This document shows, one piece after another, positions 46,531 to 55,671 of a DNA stretch of 64,000 bases. The DNA is from Clostridium prolinivorans. Lineage in GTDB: Bacteria > Bacillota > Clostridia > Clostridiales > Clostridiaceae. Below the pieces are notes generated by a model that was not told the origin of the DNA, did not search any database, and saw only the letters and a list, made by a program, of their open reading frames with translations. A program made the position numbers and the translations under genes. Location of the stretch: assembly GCF_004011155.1 (NCBI RefSeq), contig NZ_RJWG01000005.1, forward strand, positions 62,001-126,000, given 5' to 3'. Positions within the stretch are counted from its first letter, which is position 1. Every line of letters begins with the position of its first letter.

Positions 46531-46548
46531 TATTATTATATTTTAAAA

Positions 46549-47385
46549 TTATTTTATTGATCCTTGCATTACACCTTCAATAATTTGTTTTTGTGCAATA
46601 AAGTATCCTATAAGTATAGGTAAAATTGTAAGCAATAATGCTGGTATTAATAACTCCCAGTTGTTCATATACGTACCATTAAATACTTTCATTTGTATTG
46701 GCATAGTATATAATTCTGGTTTATTTAATATAAGAGAAGGAAGTAAATAGTCGTTCCATATCCACATTACATTTAGTATAGCAATAGTAACTGCTGTTGG
46801 TTTTAACATAGGAAGTACTATACTAAAGAAAGTTCTCTTACGTCCACATCCATCAATTAATGCAGCTTCCTCAAGTTCAAGAGGAATAGATTTAATAAAT
46901 CCATGAAATATAAAAACTGAAAGTGCACTTCCAAATCCTGCATAGAAAACTATTAATAAAGGAATTGGTATAGTATCAATTAAATTTAATCTAGCTCCAT
47001 ATATATACATCAAAGGTATCATTATAGATTGAAAAGGTATTATCATAGAAGCTACTAATATTGAAAAAAATATATTATTAAACTTATTATTATTTCTTAC
47101 TAAGTAATAAGCTGTCATAGCTGAAAATAATAGTATTAATGCAGTACTTATAACAGTAATTATAAGACTGTTTGTAAATGTGGTAAGAAAATTCATTTTT
47201 TGTATTACTTCTGCAAAGTGATCAAAATTGTAAGTTTGAGGCAAAGCAAATGGATTTTCTAATATTTCTCCATTACTTTTAAATGAGTTTACAATCATTA
47301 AAAAGAATGGAAATACAAATGTTATAAAAGAAATTATTAGAATTATATAAGTTAAAATTTTAGATAATAATTTTCTATTTGCCAT
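46549..47385 (-). CDS. Sugar ABC transporter permease, MalG type
   Basis: The product has 278 residues with six membrane helices. The cytoplasmic coupling loop ALIDGCGRKRTFFSIVLPMLKPTAVT (EAA motif) contacts the ATPase, and IAILNVMWIWNDYLLPSLIL is typical of MalG-like subunits. The C-terminus QKQIIEGVMQGSIK also fits. Its ATG overlaps the stop of the MalF-type gene (TAATG). It works with that subunit, the binding protein and an ATPase encoded elsewhere (MsmK-type, shared) to import an alpha-glucoside such as sucrose or maltose. Confidence 0.93.
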   Translation of the reverse strand: MANRKLLSKILTYIILIISFITFVFPFFLMIVNSFKSNGEILENPFALPQTYNFDHFAEVIQKMNFLTTFTNSLIITVISTALILLFSAMTAYYLVRNNNKFNNIFFSILVASMIIPFQSIMIPLMYIYGARLNLIDTIPIPLLIVFYAGFGSALSVFIFHGFIKSIPLELEEAALIDGCGRKRTFFSIVLPMLKPTAVTIAILNVMWIWNDYLLPSLILNKPELYTMPIQMKVFNGTYMNNWELLIPALLLTILPILIGYFIAQKQIIEGVMQGSIK

Positions 47386-48269
47386 TATGCTTCCAGCTCT
47401 CCTCTCTTACCAAGATAAACTTGAATTCCAGAAATTATAGCTACTATTACAAATAAAATAATTGCTTCAGCCTGTCCCATACCATAATTATTTTCAATAA
47501 AAGCTTTATTAACTATATTCATGGTTACCATCATAGTACTGTTAAAAGGACCGCCGCCAGTTAAAGAATAGTTTATATCATATACCATAAATGTATTTTT
47601 TAATGTCATAAACATAGTTATTACAAAAGCCGGTCTCATTAATGGTATTGTAATTTTTATAAGTCTTTGCCAGCCATTAGCCCCATCAATAGTTGAAGCT
47701 TCTATAACATCTTTTGGAATATTTACTAATCCTGCAATAAAAATAATCATCATATAGCCAGCCATCTGCCATACTGTAACAATAACTATGGCCCAAAATG
47801 CTAATTTTTCATCTCCAAGCCATCCAAGCCTTAACATCTCAATTCCTAACTTCTCCCCAATGCTTGGTAAACTTTGGACAAAAATAAACTGCCATATATA
47901 TCCAAGTACTAATCCTCCTATAAGATTAGGAGTAAAAAGAGAAGTTCTAAAAAAGTTTTGCCCCTTTACTCCTGAAGTAACAAGATATGCAAGAAGAAAT
48001 CCAAGAGCATTAACAAGTATTATTGAAATTATAACATATTTAACAGTTAATCTCATTGAACTCCAAAAAAGAGGATCTTTAATTGCTGCTTTATAGTTAA
48101 TAAGTCCTCCAAATTCAGGAGTGCTTATAACTGTTTCCATTTTCATAAATGTTAGATAAATACCATATATAAAAGGAATTAATACTGTAATAGTAAAAAC
48201 AAACATCGTAGGAAATGTAAAAAACATTTGCTCACCAAGTTTTTTTAACGGTTTTTTTTCTGAAATCAT
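47385..48269 (-). CDS. Sugar ABC transporter permease, MalF type
   Basis: The product has 294 residues with six membrane helices. It includes the EAA coupling loop ASTIDGANGWQRLIKITIPLMRPAFV and SLTGGGPFNSTMMVTMNIVNKAF, typical of MalF/UgpA-like subunits of the CUT1 class. Ribosome site GGAGG. It lies 115 bases after the binding-protein gene and overlaps the MalG-type gene by one base. No ATPase gene is in the cluster, as is common in Firmicutes that share one. Confidence 0.93.
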   Translation of the reverse strand: MISEKKPLKKLGEQMFFTFPTMFVFTITVLIPFIYGIYLTFMKMETVISTPEFGGLINYKAAIKDPLFWSSMRLTVKYVIISIILVNALGFLLAYLVTSGVKGQNFFRTSLFTPNLIGGLVLGYIWQFIFVQSLPSIGEKLGIEMLRLGWLGDEKLAFWAIVIVTVWQMAGYMMIIFIAGLVNIPKDVIEASTIDGANGWQRLIKITIPLMRPAFVITMFMTLKNTFMVYDINYSLTGGGPFNSTMMVTMNIVNKAFIENNYGMGQAEAIILFVIVAIISGIQVYLGKRGELEA

Positions 48270-48384
48270 AGGCTACCTCCACTTCTATATTTAGTAAAAC
48301 TTATGTGCTGCAAAAATAATTTTTTATAAAACTGATGGGTGAATTTTAGACTCACCCATCTAATTAAAGTTATTATAACTTATT

Positions 48385-49674
48385 TTATTGTTTTTTTGTC
48401 TTATAGTAGTCTGCAAAATTCTTTGCTAATTCTGCACGAGTTTCTTTTTTATCAATATATTTTTGAACATGAGGTCCAAGTATATTTTGATATTCAGAAG
48501 TTACTACATAGTTTGTGCTAAAAGGCATTGTTTTACCCTTTTCTATAGCATTTGCAATAGCTACGCCTAAAGGATTAGTTACTTTATTAGGATTATTCTT
48601 AAATGCAGAAATTATTTGACATTTATTTACTACAAAATCTTGACCAGCCTTATCATATACTAACCAATTAAGGAATTTCTTTGCTGCCTCTTGTTGAGCT
48701 GCAGTAGCTTTTTTGTTTATTAAAAATACTTGAGTTGGTCCAGCAGTAATTTTATTGTTTAAAGGATTATCTGGGTTATTATCTACAGGTACAGGTATAA
48801 ATCCAAATTTTTCATCTGCAACTGCTTTAAGTGAATCATAAGCCCAGTTTCCATTGAATAATATAGCGGATTCTCCTTTACCTACTGATAAATGTGCGTC
48901 ATCATAGTATTTTCCAAGAGGACGTTCTCCATATTTATTGTATTCTTTTGAAGTTAAAAGGTCTAATGTATCATAATATCCATTCCATACTGGATTTGAT
49001 GCAAAGTCAAATTTACCTTCTATAATATCTGATACCAATTTATTTGGATCTTCAGCTTGATTGAGAAACTGTGAGCTATAATGATTAGCTACTGACCAAT
49101 CTTCTGTTTGATAAGCTACTGGATATTTAACTCCTGAAGCTTTAATTTTATCAAGAAGATCTTTAAGTTTATCACGTGTATTTATTGTAAATGGATCAAA
49201 AGTACCTCCAACTGCTTTATCAAGTACTTTTTGATTATAAACAAGTCCGAAACCTTCAATTGCAAATGGGAATCCTACAACTTTACCCTCTGCATTTTTA
49301 AATCCATAAACTGTATCTTGGTTCCATTTTTGATCTGAAAGATCTATACCAAAATCTTTATATTTACCTAATACAGAACTTGGTTCTACCATTGCAAGTG
49401 TAACAGTTTTACCTGATGATGTAAGCTTATCAAGTATATTTACAGGATCTCCAACAGCTACTGAATGTACTTCAACATTTATATCTGGATTTGATGCCAT
49501 AAAATCTTTTGCTGCTTGTGTAAATTGGTTTGCAATTTCTCCTTTACCATTTGTTATGATAATTGAAACTTTACCATTGGATTTATCTTCTTCAGCAGTT
49601 TTTTGTTTTGGAGTACAAGCTGCTAATGATGTTGTAAGTGCTAATGCTAAACTAATTGATAAGAACTTTTTCAT
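48385..49674 (-). CDS. Alpha-glucoside-type ABC binding lipoprotein (MalE-like)
   Basis: The product has 429 residues. The signal KKFLSISLALALTTSLAAC ends in a lipobox, so the protein is lipid-anchored outside the membrane. VSIIITNGKGEIANQFTQAAKDFMASNPDINVEVHSV starts the periplasmic-binding fold, and AILFNGNWAYDSLKA is the usual hinge-region motif of CUT1 sugar binders. It is first in the importer operon behind a consensus promoter with a LacI-type operator. Substrate is inferred to be sucrose or maltooligosaccharides from the neighbouring enzymes. Confidence 0.9.
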   Translation of the reverse strand: MKKFLSISLALALTTSLAACTPKQKTAEEDKSNGKVSIIITNGKGEIANQFTQAAKDFMASNPDINVEVHSVAVGDPVNILDKLTSSGKTVTLAMVEPSSVLGKYKDFGIDLSDQKWNQDTVYGFKNAEGKVVGFPFAIEGFGLVYNQKVLDKAVGGTFDPFTINTRDKLKDLLDKIKASGVKYPVAYQTEDWSVANHYSSQFLNQAEDPNKLVSDIIEGKFDFASNPVWNGYYDTLDLLTSKEYNKYGERPLGKYYDDAHLSVGKGESAILFNGNWAYDSLKAVADEKFGFIPVPVDNNPDNPLNNKITAGPTQVFLINKKATAAQQEAAKKFLNWLVYDKAGQDFVVNKCQIISAFKNNPNKVTNPLGVAIANAIEKGKTMPFSTNYVVTSEYQNILGPHVQKYIDKKETRAELAKNFADYYKTKKQ

Positions 49675-49706
49675 ATTTTTCCCTCCGTTAATTTTGAATT
49701 TGGGTT

Positions 49707-49767
49707 TTATACGTTTACCATGATTTGATTATACATTCGTTTTCATAATATGTCAAGCGTTTCACAT
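49707..49767 (-). promoter_or_regulatory. Consensus promoter with two LacI-type operators, sugar importer operon
   Basis: On the minus strand TTGACA (49756-49751), a 17-base spacer and TATAAT (49733-49728) form a perfect sigma-A promoter. A CG-centred palindrome (49750-49767, 7 of 9 positions symmetric, ATGTSAARC half-site) overlaps the -35. A second CG-centred site (TGGTAAACGTATAA, 49720-49707) lies just after the -10. This is the layout of repression by a LacI-family protein, presumably the one encoded at 51705. Confidence 0.75.
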
Positions 49768-49804
49768 ATTTTTTTCTATATTTTTTTAAATATTAAAAAA
49801 ATTT

Positions 49805-51469
49805 TTATCTTTTTAAATAAATTCTTGTTTCATAGGGGTTTAATATTAATTTAGTAGTTTTTTTATGCTCTTTAACAGGATAATTATTTAATATTAATTC
49901 TTCATAAAACAATTCAATATCATTGTAATCGTAAATAGCTTCTTTTTCTGTTAAATTACATATAATAACAGCTTTTTCTTTATTTAAAGTGCGAGTATAT
50001 GCATAAATTTGTTCATCTTCTTCTAAAATTAAATCATAAGTGCCATATATAAATAATGGATTTTGTTTTTTTAATGAAATCATTTTTTTATAAAAATTAA
50101 GTATTGAATCAGGATCTTTTTCTTGAGATTCTACATTAATTTTTAAATAATTAGGATTTACCTTAAGCCAAGGTTTTCCTGTGGAAAATCCAGCATTAAG
50201 CGAACTATTCCATTGCATTGGAGTACGAGAATTATCTCTTGAAGATGCCCATATAATTTCCATTATTTTTTCATGTGGTACACCTTCTTCTCTTTTTAAA
50301 ACATACATATTTTTAGTACTTACACAATTATAATCTTCTATATTTTCAAATTTAACATTAGTCATACCAATTTCCTGACCTTGATATATAAAAGGTGTAC
50401 CTTGCATCATAAAATACATGGCTGCTAAAGAAGTTGCACTTTCTCTCCAATACTTTTTATCCTCTCCCCAAGTAGAAACCGCACGAGGCAAATCATGATT
50501 TTCAATAAATAAAGCATTCCATCCTTTATTTTCAAGTCCTTTTTGCCATTTTGATAAAATATTTTTTAATGCTTTAATATCAGGTTTTTTATTGCCTTCA
50601 TTATCCCATAATTTTAAATGTTCAAATTGAAATATCATATTAAATTTGCCTTTTTCTTCTCCTACCCAAAGGGGTGCCTCATCAACATTAACTCCGCTTG
50701 CTTCTCCAACTGTCATAATGTCATATTTAGAAAATGTATTCTTTTTTATATCTTCTAAATATTCATGTATGCCTTCTACATTCATATGCTTATCAAAACT
50801 TGGTACATATTTTAATCCTTTTTCATTGGGTATATCTTTTAAACCTTCTTCTTTTTTTAAATGACTAATAGCATCTATTCTAAAACCATCAATTCCTTTA
50901 TCAAGCCACCAATTAATCATATTATATACAGCTTTACGCATATCTTTATTTTCCCAATTTAAATCAGGCTGTTTTTTAGAAAATATATGTAAATAGTATT
51001 GATCAGTTTTTTCATCATATTCCCAAGCAGAACCACCAAAAATACTTTCCCAATTATTAGGTTCTTTCCCATTTTTGCCATCTCTCCAAATATACCAATC
51101 ACGCTTATCGTTATCTTTTGAAGAGCGAGATTCTAAAAACCATGGATGTTCATCACTTGTATGGTTAATAACTAAATCTAATATTATTTTCATATTACGT
51201 TTATGAGCTTCATCTAAAAGAAAATCAAAATCTTTCATTGTTCCAAATTCATCCATTATATCTTGATAATCGCTAATATCATAGCCATTATCATCATTAG
51301 GTGATTTATATATAGGGCAAATCCAAATTACATCTACTCCTAAATCTTTTATATAATCTAATTTAGAAATAATACCTTTTAAATCACCTATTCCATCTCC
51401 ATTAGAATCCATAAAACTTCGAGGATATATTTGGTAACATATCGCTTCCTTCCACCATTTTTTATTCAT
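49805..51469 (-). CDS. GH13 alpha-glucosidase (oligo-1,6-glucosidase / sucrose-isomaltase type)
   Basis: The product has 554 residues from the ATG at 51469 (AAAGGAG eight bases upstream). The (beta/alpha)8 GH13 motifs are present: GVDVIWICPIYKSPNDDNGYDISDY, DLVINHTSDEHPWF, nucleophile Asp in DGFRIDAIS, acid Glu in VGEASGV, and ENHDLPR with the third Asp. The IDAISH region lacks the Val of strict maltases, so substrate range (isomaltose, sucrose, maltose) is uncertain. No signal peptide, so it acts on imported sugar in the cytoplasm. It lies upstream of the importer and has its own operator-bearing promoter. Confidence 0.92.
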   Translation of the reverse strand: MNKKWWKEAICYQIYPRSFMDSNGDGIGDLKGIISKLDYIKDLGVDVIWICPIYKSPNDDNGYDISDYQDIMDEFGTMKDFDFLLDEAHKRNMKIILDLVINHTSDEHPWFLESRSSKDNDKRDWYIWRDGKNGKEPNNWESIFGGSAWEYDEKTDQYYLHIFSKKQPDLNWENKDMRKAVYNMINWWLDKGIDGFRIDAISHLKKEEGLKDIPNEKGLKYVPSFDKHMNVEGIHEYLEDIKKNTFSKYDIMTVGEASGVNVDEAPLWVGEEKGKFNMIFQFEHLKLWDNEGNKKPDIKALKNILSKWQKGLENKGWNALFIENHDLPRAVSTWGEDKKYWRESATSLAAMYFMMQGTPFIYQGQEIGMTNVKFENIEDYNCVSTKNMYVLKREEGVPHEKIMEIIWASSRDNSRTPMQWNSSLNAGFSTGKPWLKVNPNYLKINVESQEKDPDSILNFYKKMISLKKQNPLFIYGTYDLILEEDEQIYAYTRTLNKEKAVIICNLTEKEAIYDYNDIELFYEELILNNYPVKEHKKTTKLILNPYETRIYLKR

Positions 51470-51599
51470 TATCTGCACTCCTTTATTGTCAATAAAATAA
51501 AATTTTTATATGTTTTATATGTTAATATCCCCAAATTAAATATTAAATATTAAATTATATTATATTTAGATTTTAAGTTTAATTTTACTTTACAGAATT

Positions 51600-51639
51600 A
51601 TATTACACCTTGTTTAAATCTTTGTCAATCGTTTGCACA
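51600..51639 (-). promoter_or_regulatory. Promoter with LacI-type operator, alpha-glucosidase gene
   Basis: On the minus strand TTGACA (51628-51623), a 17-base spacer and TAATAT (51605-51600). The operator TGTGCAAACGATTGACA (51639-51623) overlaps the -35 and shares the GTG.AAACG.TTGACA frame with the importer promoter. Confidence 0.7.
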
Positions 51640-51649
51640 AAATTTTTAA

Positions 51650-51680
51650 TAAGCAAAAGCATTATAAAAGCTTTTGCTTA
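51650..51680 (-). terminator. Terminator of the lacI-type gene
   Basis: A perfect 11-bp stem (TAAGCAAAAGC with GCTTTTGCTTA), 9-base loop, lies just after the regulator stop. Its minus-strand U-tract is short, so partial read-through is possible. Confidence 0.65.
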
Positions 51681-51704
51681 TTAAATTAAACTTTTTAAAT
51701 TTAT

Positions 51705-52679
51705 TTATGTGGTTTTTCTTTCTACTAAACTTATAGGAAGAATATTTTCTATAGCAGTTTTTTTCTTTTCTTCTATTTGTTCAATTAAAAGCTTTACTGA
51801 TAGCTCTCCCATTTCTTTAATTGGCTGTTTTATAGTTGTTAATGGAGGAACTATTAAATAAGAAAGGTTAATATCATCATAACCTACTATTTTTAAGTCA
51901 TCAGGTATCTTTTTCCCAATTGAATTAGCCACATGTATTATAGATGCAGCTATCATATCACTACTTGCAAAAATCCCATCTATATCAGGATGCTCATTTA
52001 ATAAACTATATGCTAACTTTTCATAACTTTCAAATATATCAAGCTTTGCTTCTTTTATAATATAATCAACACCTTTAGAATTTACTACATCTATAAAGGC
52101 TTGATAACGTTTATTAGCTGGAGTACTAAGCTCTAGCGGCCCGCTTATATGTGCAAGTTTTTTGCAGCCTTTATCTATTAAGAGGTTCGTAGCTAATAAT
52201 CCCCCTTGATAATTATCCGATGTAACAAAAGGTATATTATTCCCAAAATTTCTATCAAGGGCTACTATGGGAAGTTCTGGAATTAAATATTCTGAAGTTT
52301 CTAAAGTATGACTTCCCATTATTATTCCATCTACCTGATTTCTTTTAATCATTTCAACATAATCTTTTTCTTTAACGCTGTCTTGATAAGAATTACATAT
52401 AAGAACCTTATATCCAGCTTCATATGCATAGTATTCTACATAATTTGCAAATTCTGCAAAGAATGGATGAGATACATTAGGTACTATAAGCCCTAAAATA
52501 TTAGATTTTCTTCTAAACAAAGAACGAGCTATCTCATTAGGCTGATAATTTAATTCTTCCATTGCATCATATACTTTTTTCCTAGTTGCTTCACTTATAT
52601 ATCCTCTATTATTTAAAACTCTTGAAACTGTTGTTACCGTTACTCCTGCTATTCGTGCAACATCTTTTATAGTAGCCAT
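51705..52679 (-). CDS. LacI-family transcriptional repressor of the alpha-glucoside/sucrose locus
   Basis: The product has 324 residues from the ATG at 52679 (GTGAGG six bases upstream; the in-frame GTG lies inside that site). The HTH TIKDVARIAGVTVTTVSRVLNNRGYISEATRKKV and hinge LNYQPNEIARSL are standard. The effector domain includes LGLIVPNVSHPFFAEFANYVE, ASSDMIAASIIHVANSIGKKIPDDLKIVGYDD and LTTIKQPIKEMG. It is encoded 13 bases after sucrose phosphorylase, so it is autoregulated with that operon. CG-centred operators overlap three promoters in the locus. Confidence 0.9.
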   Translation of the reverse strand: MATIKDVARIAGVTVTTVSRVLNNRGYISEATRKKVYDAMEELNYQPNEIARSLFRRKSNILGLIVPNVSHPFFAEFANYVEYYAYEAGYKVLICNSYQDSVKEKDYVEMIKRNQVDGIIMGSHTLETSEYLIPELPIVALDRNFGNNIPFVTSDNYQGGLLATNLLIDKGCKKLAHISGPLELSTPANKRYQAFIDVVNSKGVDYIIKEAKLDIFESYEKLAYSLLNEHPDIDGIFASSDMIAASIIHVANSIGKKIPDDLKIVGYDDINLSYLIVPPLTTIKQPIKEMGELSVKLLIEQIEEKKKTAIENILPISLVERKTT

Positions 52680-52692
52680 AAAAATCCTCACC

Positions 52693-54162
52693 CTATATAA
52701 AATATTTTACCACATTATTGTTTTCATCAACATAATCTACTACAGATTTATTAGTTCTTAAATCTATAAATAGTATACAATATTTTTCATCCTTTTGCCA
52801 AGAAAGACGAATTTCATTATTTTTAGAATCTAAAACTTTAAACTCTCCGTCAAAAGCTGGATATTCATTTCTAAATCTTATAAGTTTTAATAATCTTTGT
52901 ACAACTTGCTTTTCAAGTGATTTTTCAATTTCTTCTAAAGTAAAATTATGACGGTTAATTTCACGTCCTTCACCAGTTTTTTCTACAGCTTTAAAGTCAT
53001 TTTCTCCAGCAAGTAACCCTACATAATATATTTGAGGAATTCCTGGTACAAATAATTGTATAGCTCTAGCTGCTAAATATGCATCATCATCACAGTTAAG
53101 CATTGAATAATATGTTCCTCTAATTTGATGAACATCAAAACCATCTGGATCTTTATGTTCATCAGATACAATATAACTTAAATTTGAACCTCTTTTAAGG
53201 CATATATCAACTACTTTTCTAGCTTCTTTTGTATCTATTAAATCATCCATATCGGGTTTAACAGGAACACCATCATGACAGTCAAGCATTGTAAACTGTT
53301 TACTTGGTCTTGTTTTAATATAATTTAAAAGCTTTTCACTAGATTTGTTTATAAGTGCATCTAAAATAGTATAAGGTAAAATAAAATCATATATCCAAAA
53401 TCCATGTTCAGATAATCTATACTGTATAGAATAATGTGCATGAACTTCTGGAAGCAGTTCTATTTTTAAAGAATCAGCTAATGATTTTATCCAATTAAGA
53501 AATTCATATATTTCAGGTTCTACAAAAAAGCAGCTTGTTCCAAGTTTTTTAATTACATATCCTACTGCATCTAATCTTACAAGCTTAATGTTATTTTTAT
53601 TAAAGTTTATAAAAAATTCTTCTAAAAGTTTTTTAACTTTTTCTGATTTAATGTCTAAATCAATCTGTTCTGAAGGATCAGTTTTCCCAAAAGTAGTCCA
53701 AACACTTTCTTCTTTACCTGTTTCTTCAATTATAAAAGTAGAATATGGTTTTTCCCTTCTAAGAAACATTTTTTCTATATCTTCTTTTACTGGTTTCCCA
53801 TTAGGCCAAATCTTGTCTAAAGTTATAAACAAATCAGCATACTCTGATTTCCTTCCCTTTTTTAAAAAGTCTTGAAAATATTTAGATTGTCTTGAAATAT
53901 GATTTACCATAAGATCAACCATTATATCAAAATTTTCCCCAATTGCTTTTATATCTTCCCAAGTACCAAACTTAGGTTCAATTTCTAAATAAGTTATAGG
54001 TGCAAAGCCTCTGTCGCCAGAAGAAGGAAACGGAGGTAAAATATGAACTCCTCCTTTAAAAATATCCGAAAAATATTTCAAAAGTACTTTATTTAAAGTT
54101 TTTAAATCTCCTCCTAATGAATCAGGGTACGTTATAAGTTGTACTTTATTTTTTACTGGCAT
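52693..54162 (-). CDS. Sucrose phosphorylase
   Basis: The product has 489 residues from the ATG at 54162 (AAAGGAG nine bases upstream). NKVQLITYPDSLGGDLKTLNKVL, GGVHILPPFPSSGDRGFAPITY, DLMVNHISRQS, the nucleophile Asp in IKLVRLDAVGYV, acid Glu in LLPEVHAHY, and MLDCHDGVPVKPD are the GH13_18 signature. It splits sucrose with phosphate to glucose 1-phosphate and fructose, saving one ATP compared with hydrolysis. The sugar kinase gene upstream can phosphorylate the fructose. No signal peptide, so cytoplasmic. Related glucosylglycerate or sucrose 6-phosphate phosphorylases cannot be fully excluded. Confidence 0.9.
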   Translation of the reverse strand: MPVKNKVQLITYPDSLGGDLKTLNKVLLKYFSDIFKGGVHILPPFPSSGDRGFAPITYLEIEPKFGTWEDIKAIGENFDIMVDLMVNHISRQSKYFQDFLKKGRKSEYADLFITLDKIWPNGKPVKEDIEKMFLRREKPYSTFIIEETGKEESVWTTFGKTDPSEQIDLDIKSEKVKKLLEEFFINFNKNNIKLVRLDAVGYVIKKLGTSCFFVEPEIYEFLNWIKSLADSLKIELLPEVHAHYSIQYRLSEHGFWIYDFILPYTILDALINKSSEKLLNYIKTRPSKQFTMLDCHDGVPVKPDMDDLIDTKEARKVVDICLKRGSNLSYIVSDEHKDPDGFDVHQIRGTYYSMLNCDDDAYLAARAIQLFVPGIPQIYYVGLLAGENDFKAVEKTGEGREINRHNFTLEEIEKSLEKQVVQRLLKLIRFRNEYPAFDGEFKVLDSKNNEIRLSWQKDEKYCILFIDLRTNKSVVDYVDENNNVVKYFI

Positions 54163-54216
54163 GTTCAATTTCTCCTTTCACAAATATAATAAATAATCTA
54201 TAAGATATCTAAAACT

Positions 54217-55179
54217 TTAAAGATTATAAATTTGTTTTATTTCTTCAAGACTTGGAAGATTTACTACTGCTCCTGTATATTTTAATTTGTAAGCGCTTAC
54301 TGCAAACCCTAAATTTAATGCTTCTTTTATAGTGTATCCTTTTATAATTGCAGTATAAAATCCTGACCAAAAAGCATCTCCAGCCCCTGTAGTATCTACA
54401 ACTTCTTTAGCTAAAGTATTAAATTTAATAATTTCTTCTCCATTTGAAGCTATAGCGCCATCTTTACCAAGTGTCATTATTACAAATTTTGCTCCAAGAT
54501 TTAAAAATTTCTTAATCTGATTTTCATGTGTGTCAGATCCAAATAATCTTTCTGCATCATCCTCAGAAGGTTTAATAATATCAACATATTTAATTATAGA
54601 TTTTATATACTCAACCCCATTTTCTCCTTTTTCCCATAGCATTGGATGATAATTAGGATCAAAGCATATCATAACATTATTTTTTTTAGCTTCTTCTATA
54701 ACTTTATTTATAGTATTGCGTGATGGTATTCTTGATATTGGCCAACATGAAAAATGAACTATTTTAGAATTTTTTACTGCTTCTTCAAGCTTATCATTAT
54801 ATTCTAAATGATAGTCAGCTTCTCTATAAAATATAGGAGTAGGAGTTGCCTTACTTTTTGTAACTAAAACCATACTCGTTGCATAATCAACTTCTTGAAT
54901 ACAATCTGTATTTATATCTCTTTTCTTTAAATGATTAATTAAAAATTTCCCTAATCCATCTTTTCCAACTGCTGATGCAACTAAAGAATTAATGCCTAAT
55001 TTTTTTACATTCATTGCAATATTAGAAGGAGAGCCTCCAAAAAACTTATTATAAGTATTACATTCAAAATTATCGTCGTAATCTAATGATATCATGTCTA
55101 CAAGTAATTCTCCTACTGTTAATATATCATTTTTTTTGTTTTCAAATTTAATTTTATCATTATAATTATAATTAAACAT
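54217..55179 (-). CDS. PfkB-family sugar kinase, probable fructokinase
   Basis: The product has 320 residues. ILTVGELLVDMISLDYDD, NKFFGGSPSNIAMNVKKLG, the PfkB signature 2 DTTGAGDAFWSGFYTAI with the catalytic Asp, and FDPNYHPMLWE place it among fructokinase/2-keto-3-deoxygluconate kinase members. In a sucrose phosphorylase operon its likely job is fructose to fructose 6-phosphate. Ribosome site TGGAGG. It is first in the kinase-phosphorylase-repressor operon, with a promoter and operator about 200 bases upstream. Confidence 0.87.
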   Translation of the reverse strand: MFNYNYNDKIKFENKKNDILTVGELLVDMISLDYDDNFECNTYNKFFGGSPSNIAMNVKKLGINSLVASAVGKDGLGKFLINHLKKRDINTDCIQEVDYATSMVLVTKSKATPTPIFYREADYHLEYNDKLEEAVKNSKIVHFSCWPISRIPSRNTINKVIEEAKKNNVMICFDPNYHPMLWEKGENGVEYIKSIIKYVDIIKPSEDDAERLFGSDTHENQIKKFLNLGAKFVIMTLGKDGAIASNGEEIIKFNTLAKEVVDTTGAGDAFWSGFYTAIIKGYTIKEALNLGFAVSAYKLKYTGAVVNLPSLEEIKQIYNL

Positions 55180-55366
55180 ATTTATTATGCCTCCACATTA
55201 ATTTTATTTACTTTATATTAAAAGTAGCGTAAATTTAAAAAATAGATGCCTAAATTTAGTTTTTATGGTTGATATTTAAATCACTAACTTACATATGTGC
55301 TATAATTATTAAATAATATTTTAATAATTTATACAATTTTTAAAATATTATATATTCTTATATAAT

Positions 55367-55400
55367 TTTACTAGGCACTATTATTAATGTCAACCGATTA
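55367..55400 (-). promoter_or_regulatory. Promoter with LacI-type operator, kinase/sucrose phosphorylase operon
   Basis: On the minus strand TTGACA, a 17-base spacer and TAAAAT. TTAATCGGTTGACAT overlaps the -35 with CG three bases before TTGACA as in the other promoters of the locus; symmetry is weaker (6 of 9 positions). Confidence 0.6.
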
Positions 55401-55415
55401 ATATATATATAACAA

Positions 55416-55481
55416 AAATCTTGTATATAAACAATACATATTTGTAATATTATACAAATTTATTGTTTGTATACAAGATTT
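55416..55481. terminator. Long AT-rich hairpin (21-bp arms) after the second GH13 gene
   Basis: Arms 55416-55436 and 55461-55481 pair over 21 positions with one G-T wobble. The 24-base spacer itself folds (ATTTGTA / TACAAAT). On the minus strand it is followed by TTTTTG, so it can work as a terminator for the GH13 gene ending at 55672. Confidence 0.6.
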
Positions 55482-55671
55482 ATTTATAAAATAATAATAT
55501 TATGATAAGATAAAATTCAACCTATATAATTTAATACCAAAAGCTTCCCAATAAAATAATTTATTTAAGACAAATTTTAATACTTACTTTATTATTATTT
55601 TATTAACATACAAATAATATTTGCTTTTTTATAATTAATCTAATATTTTGTATTATATTTTTATTTTAATT

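Larger units (their letters stand above)
55180..55671. other. 492-base gap: operon terminator, hairpin and kinase promoter
   Basis: It contains the large hairpin at 55416-55481 and the kinase operon promoter at 55367-55400. The remainder is AT-rich with no coding sequence seen. Confidence 0.6.
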
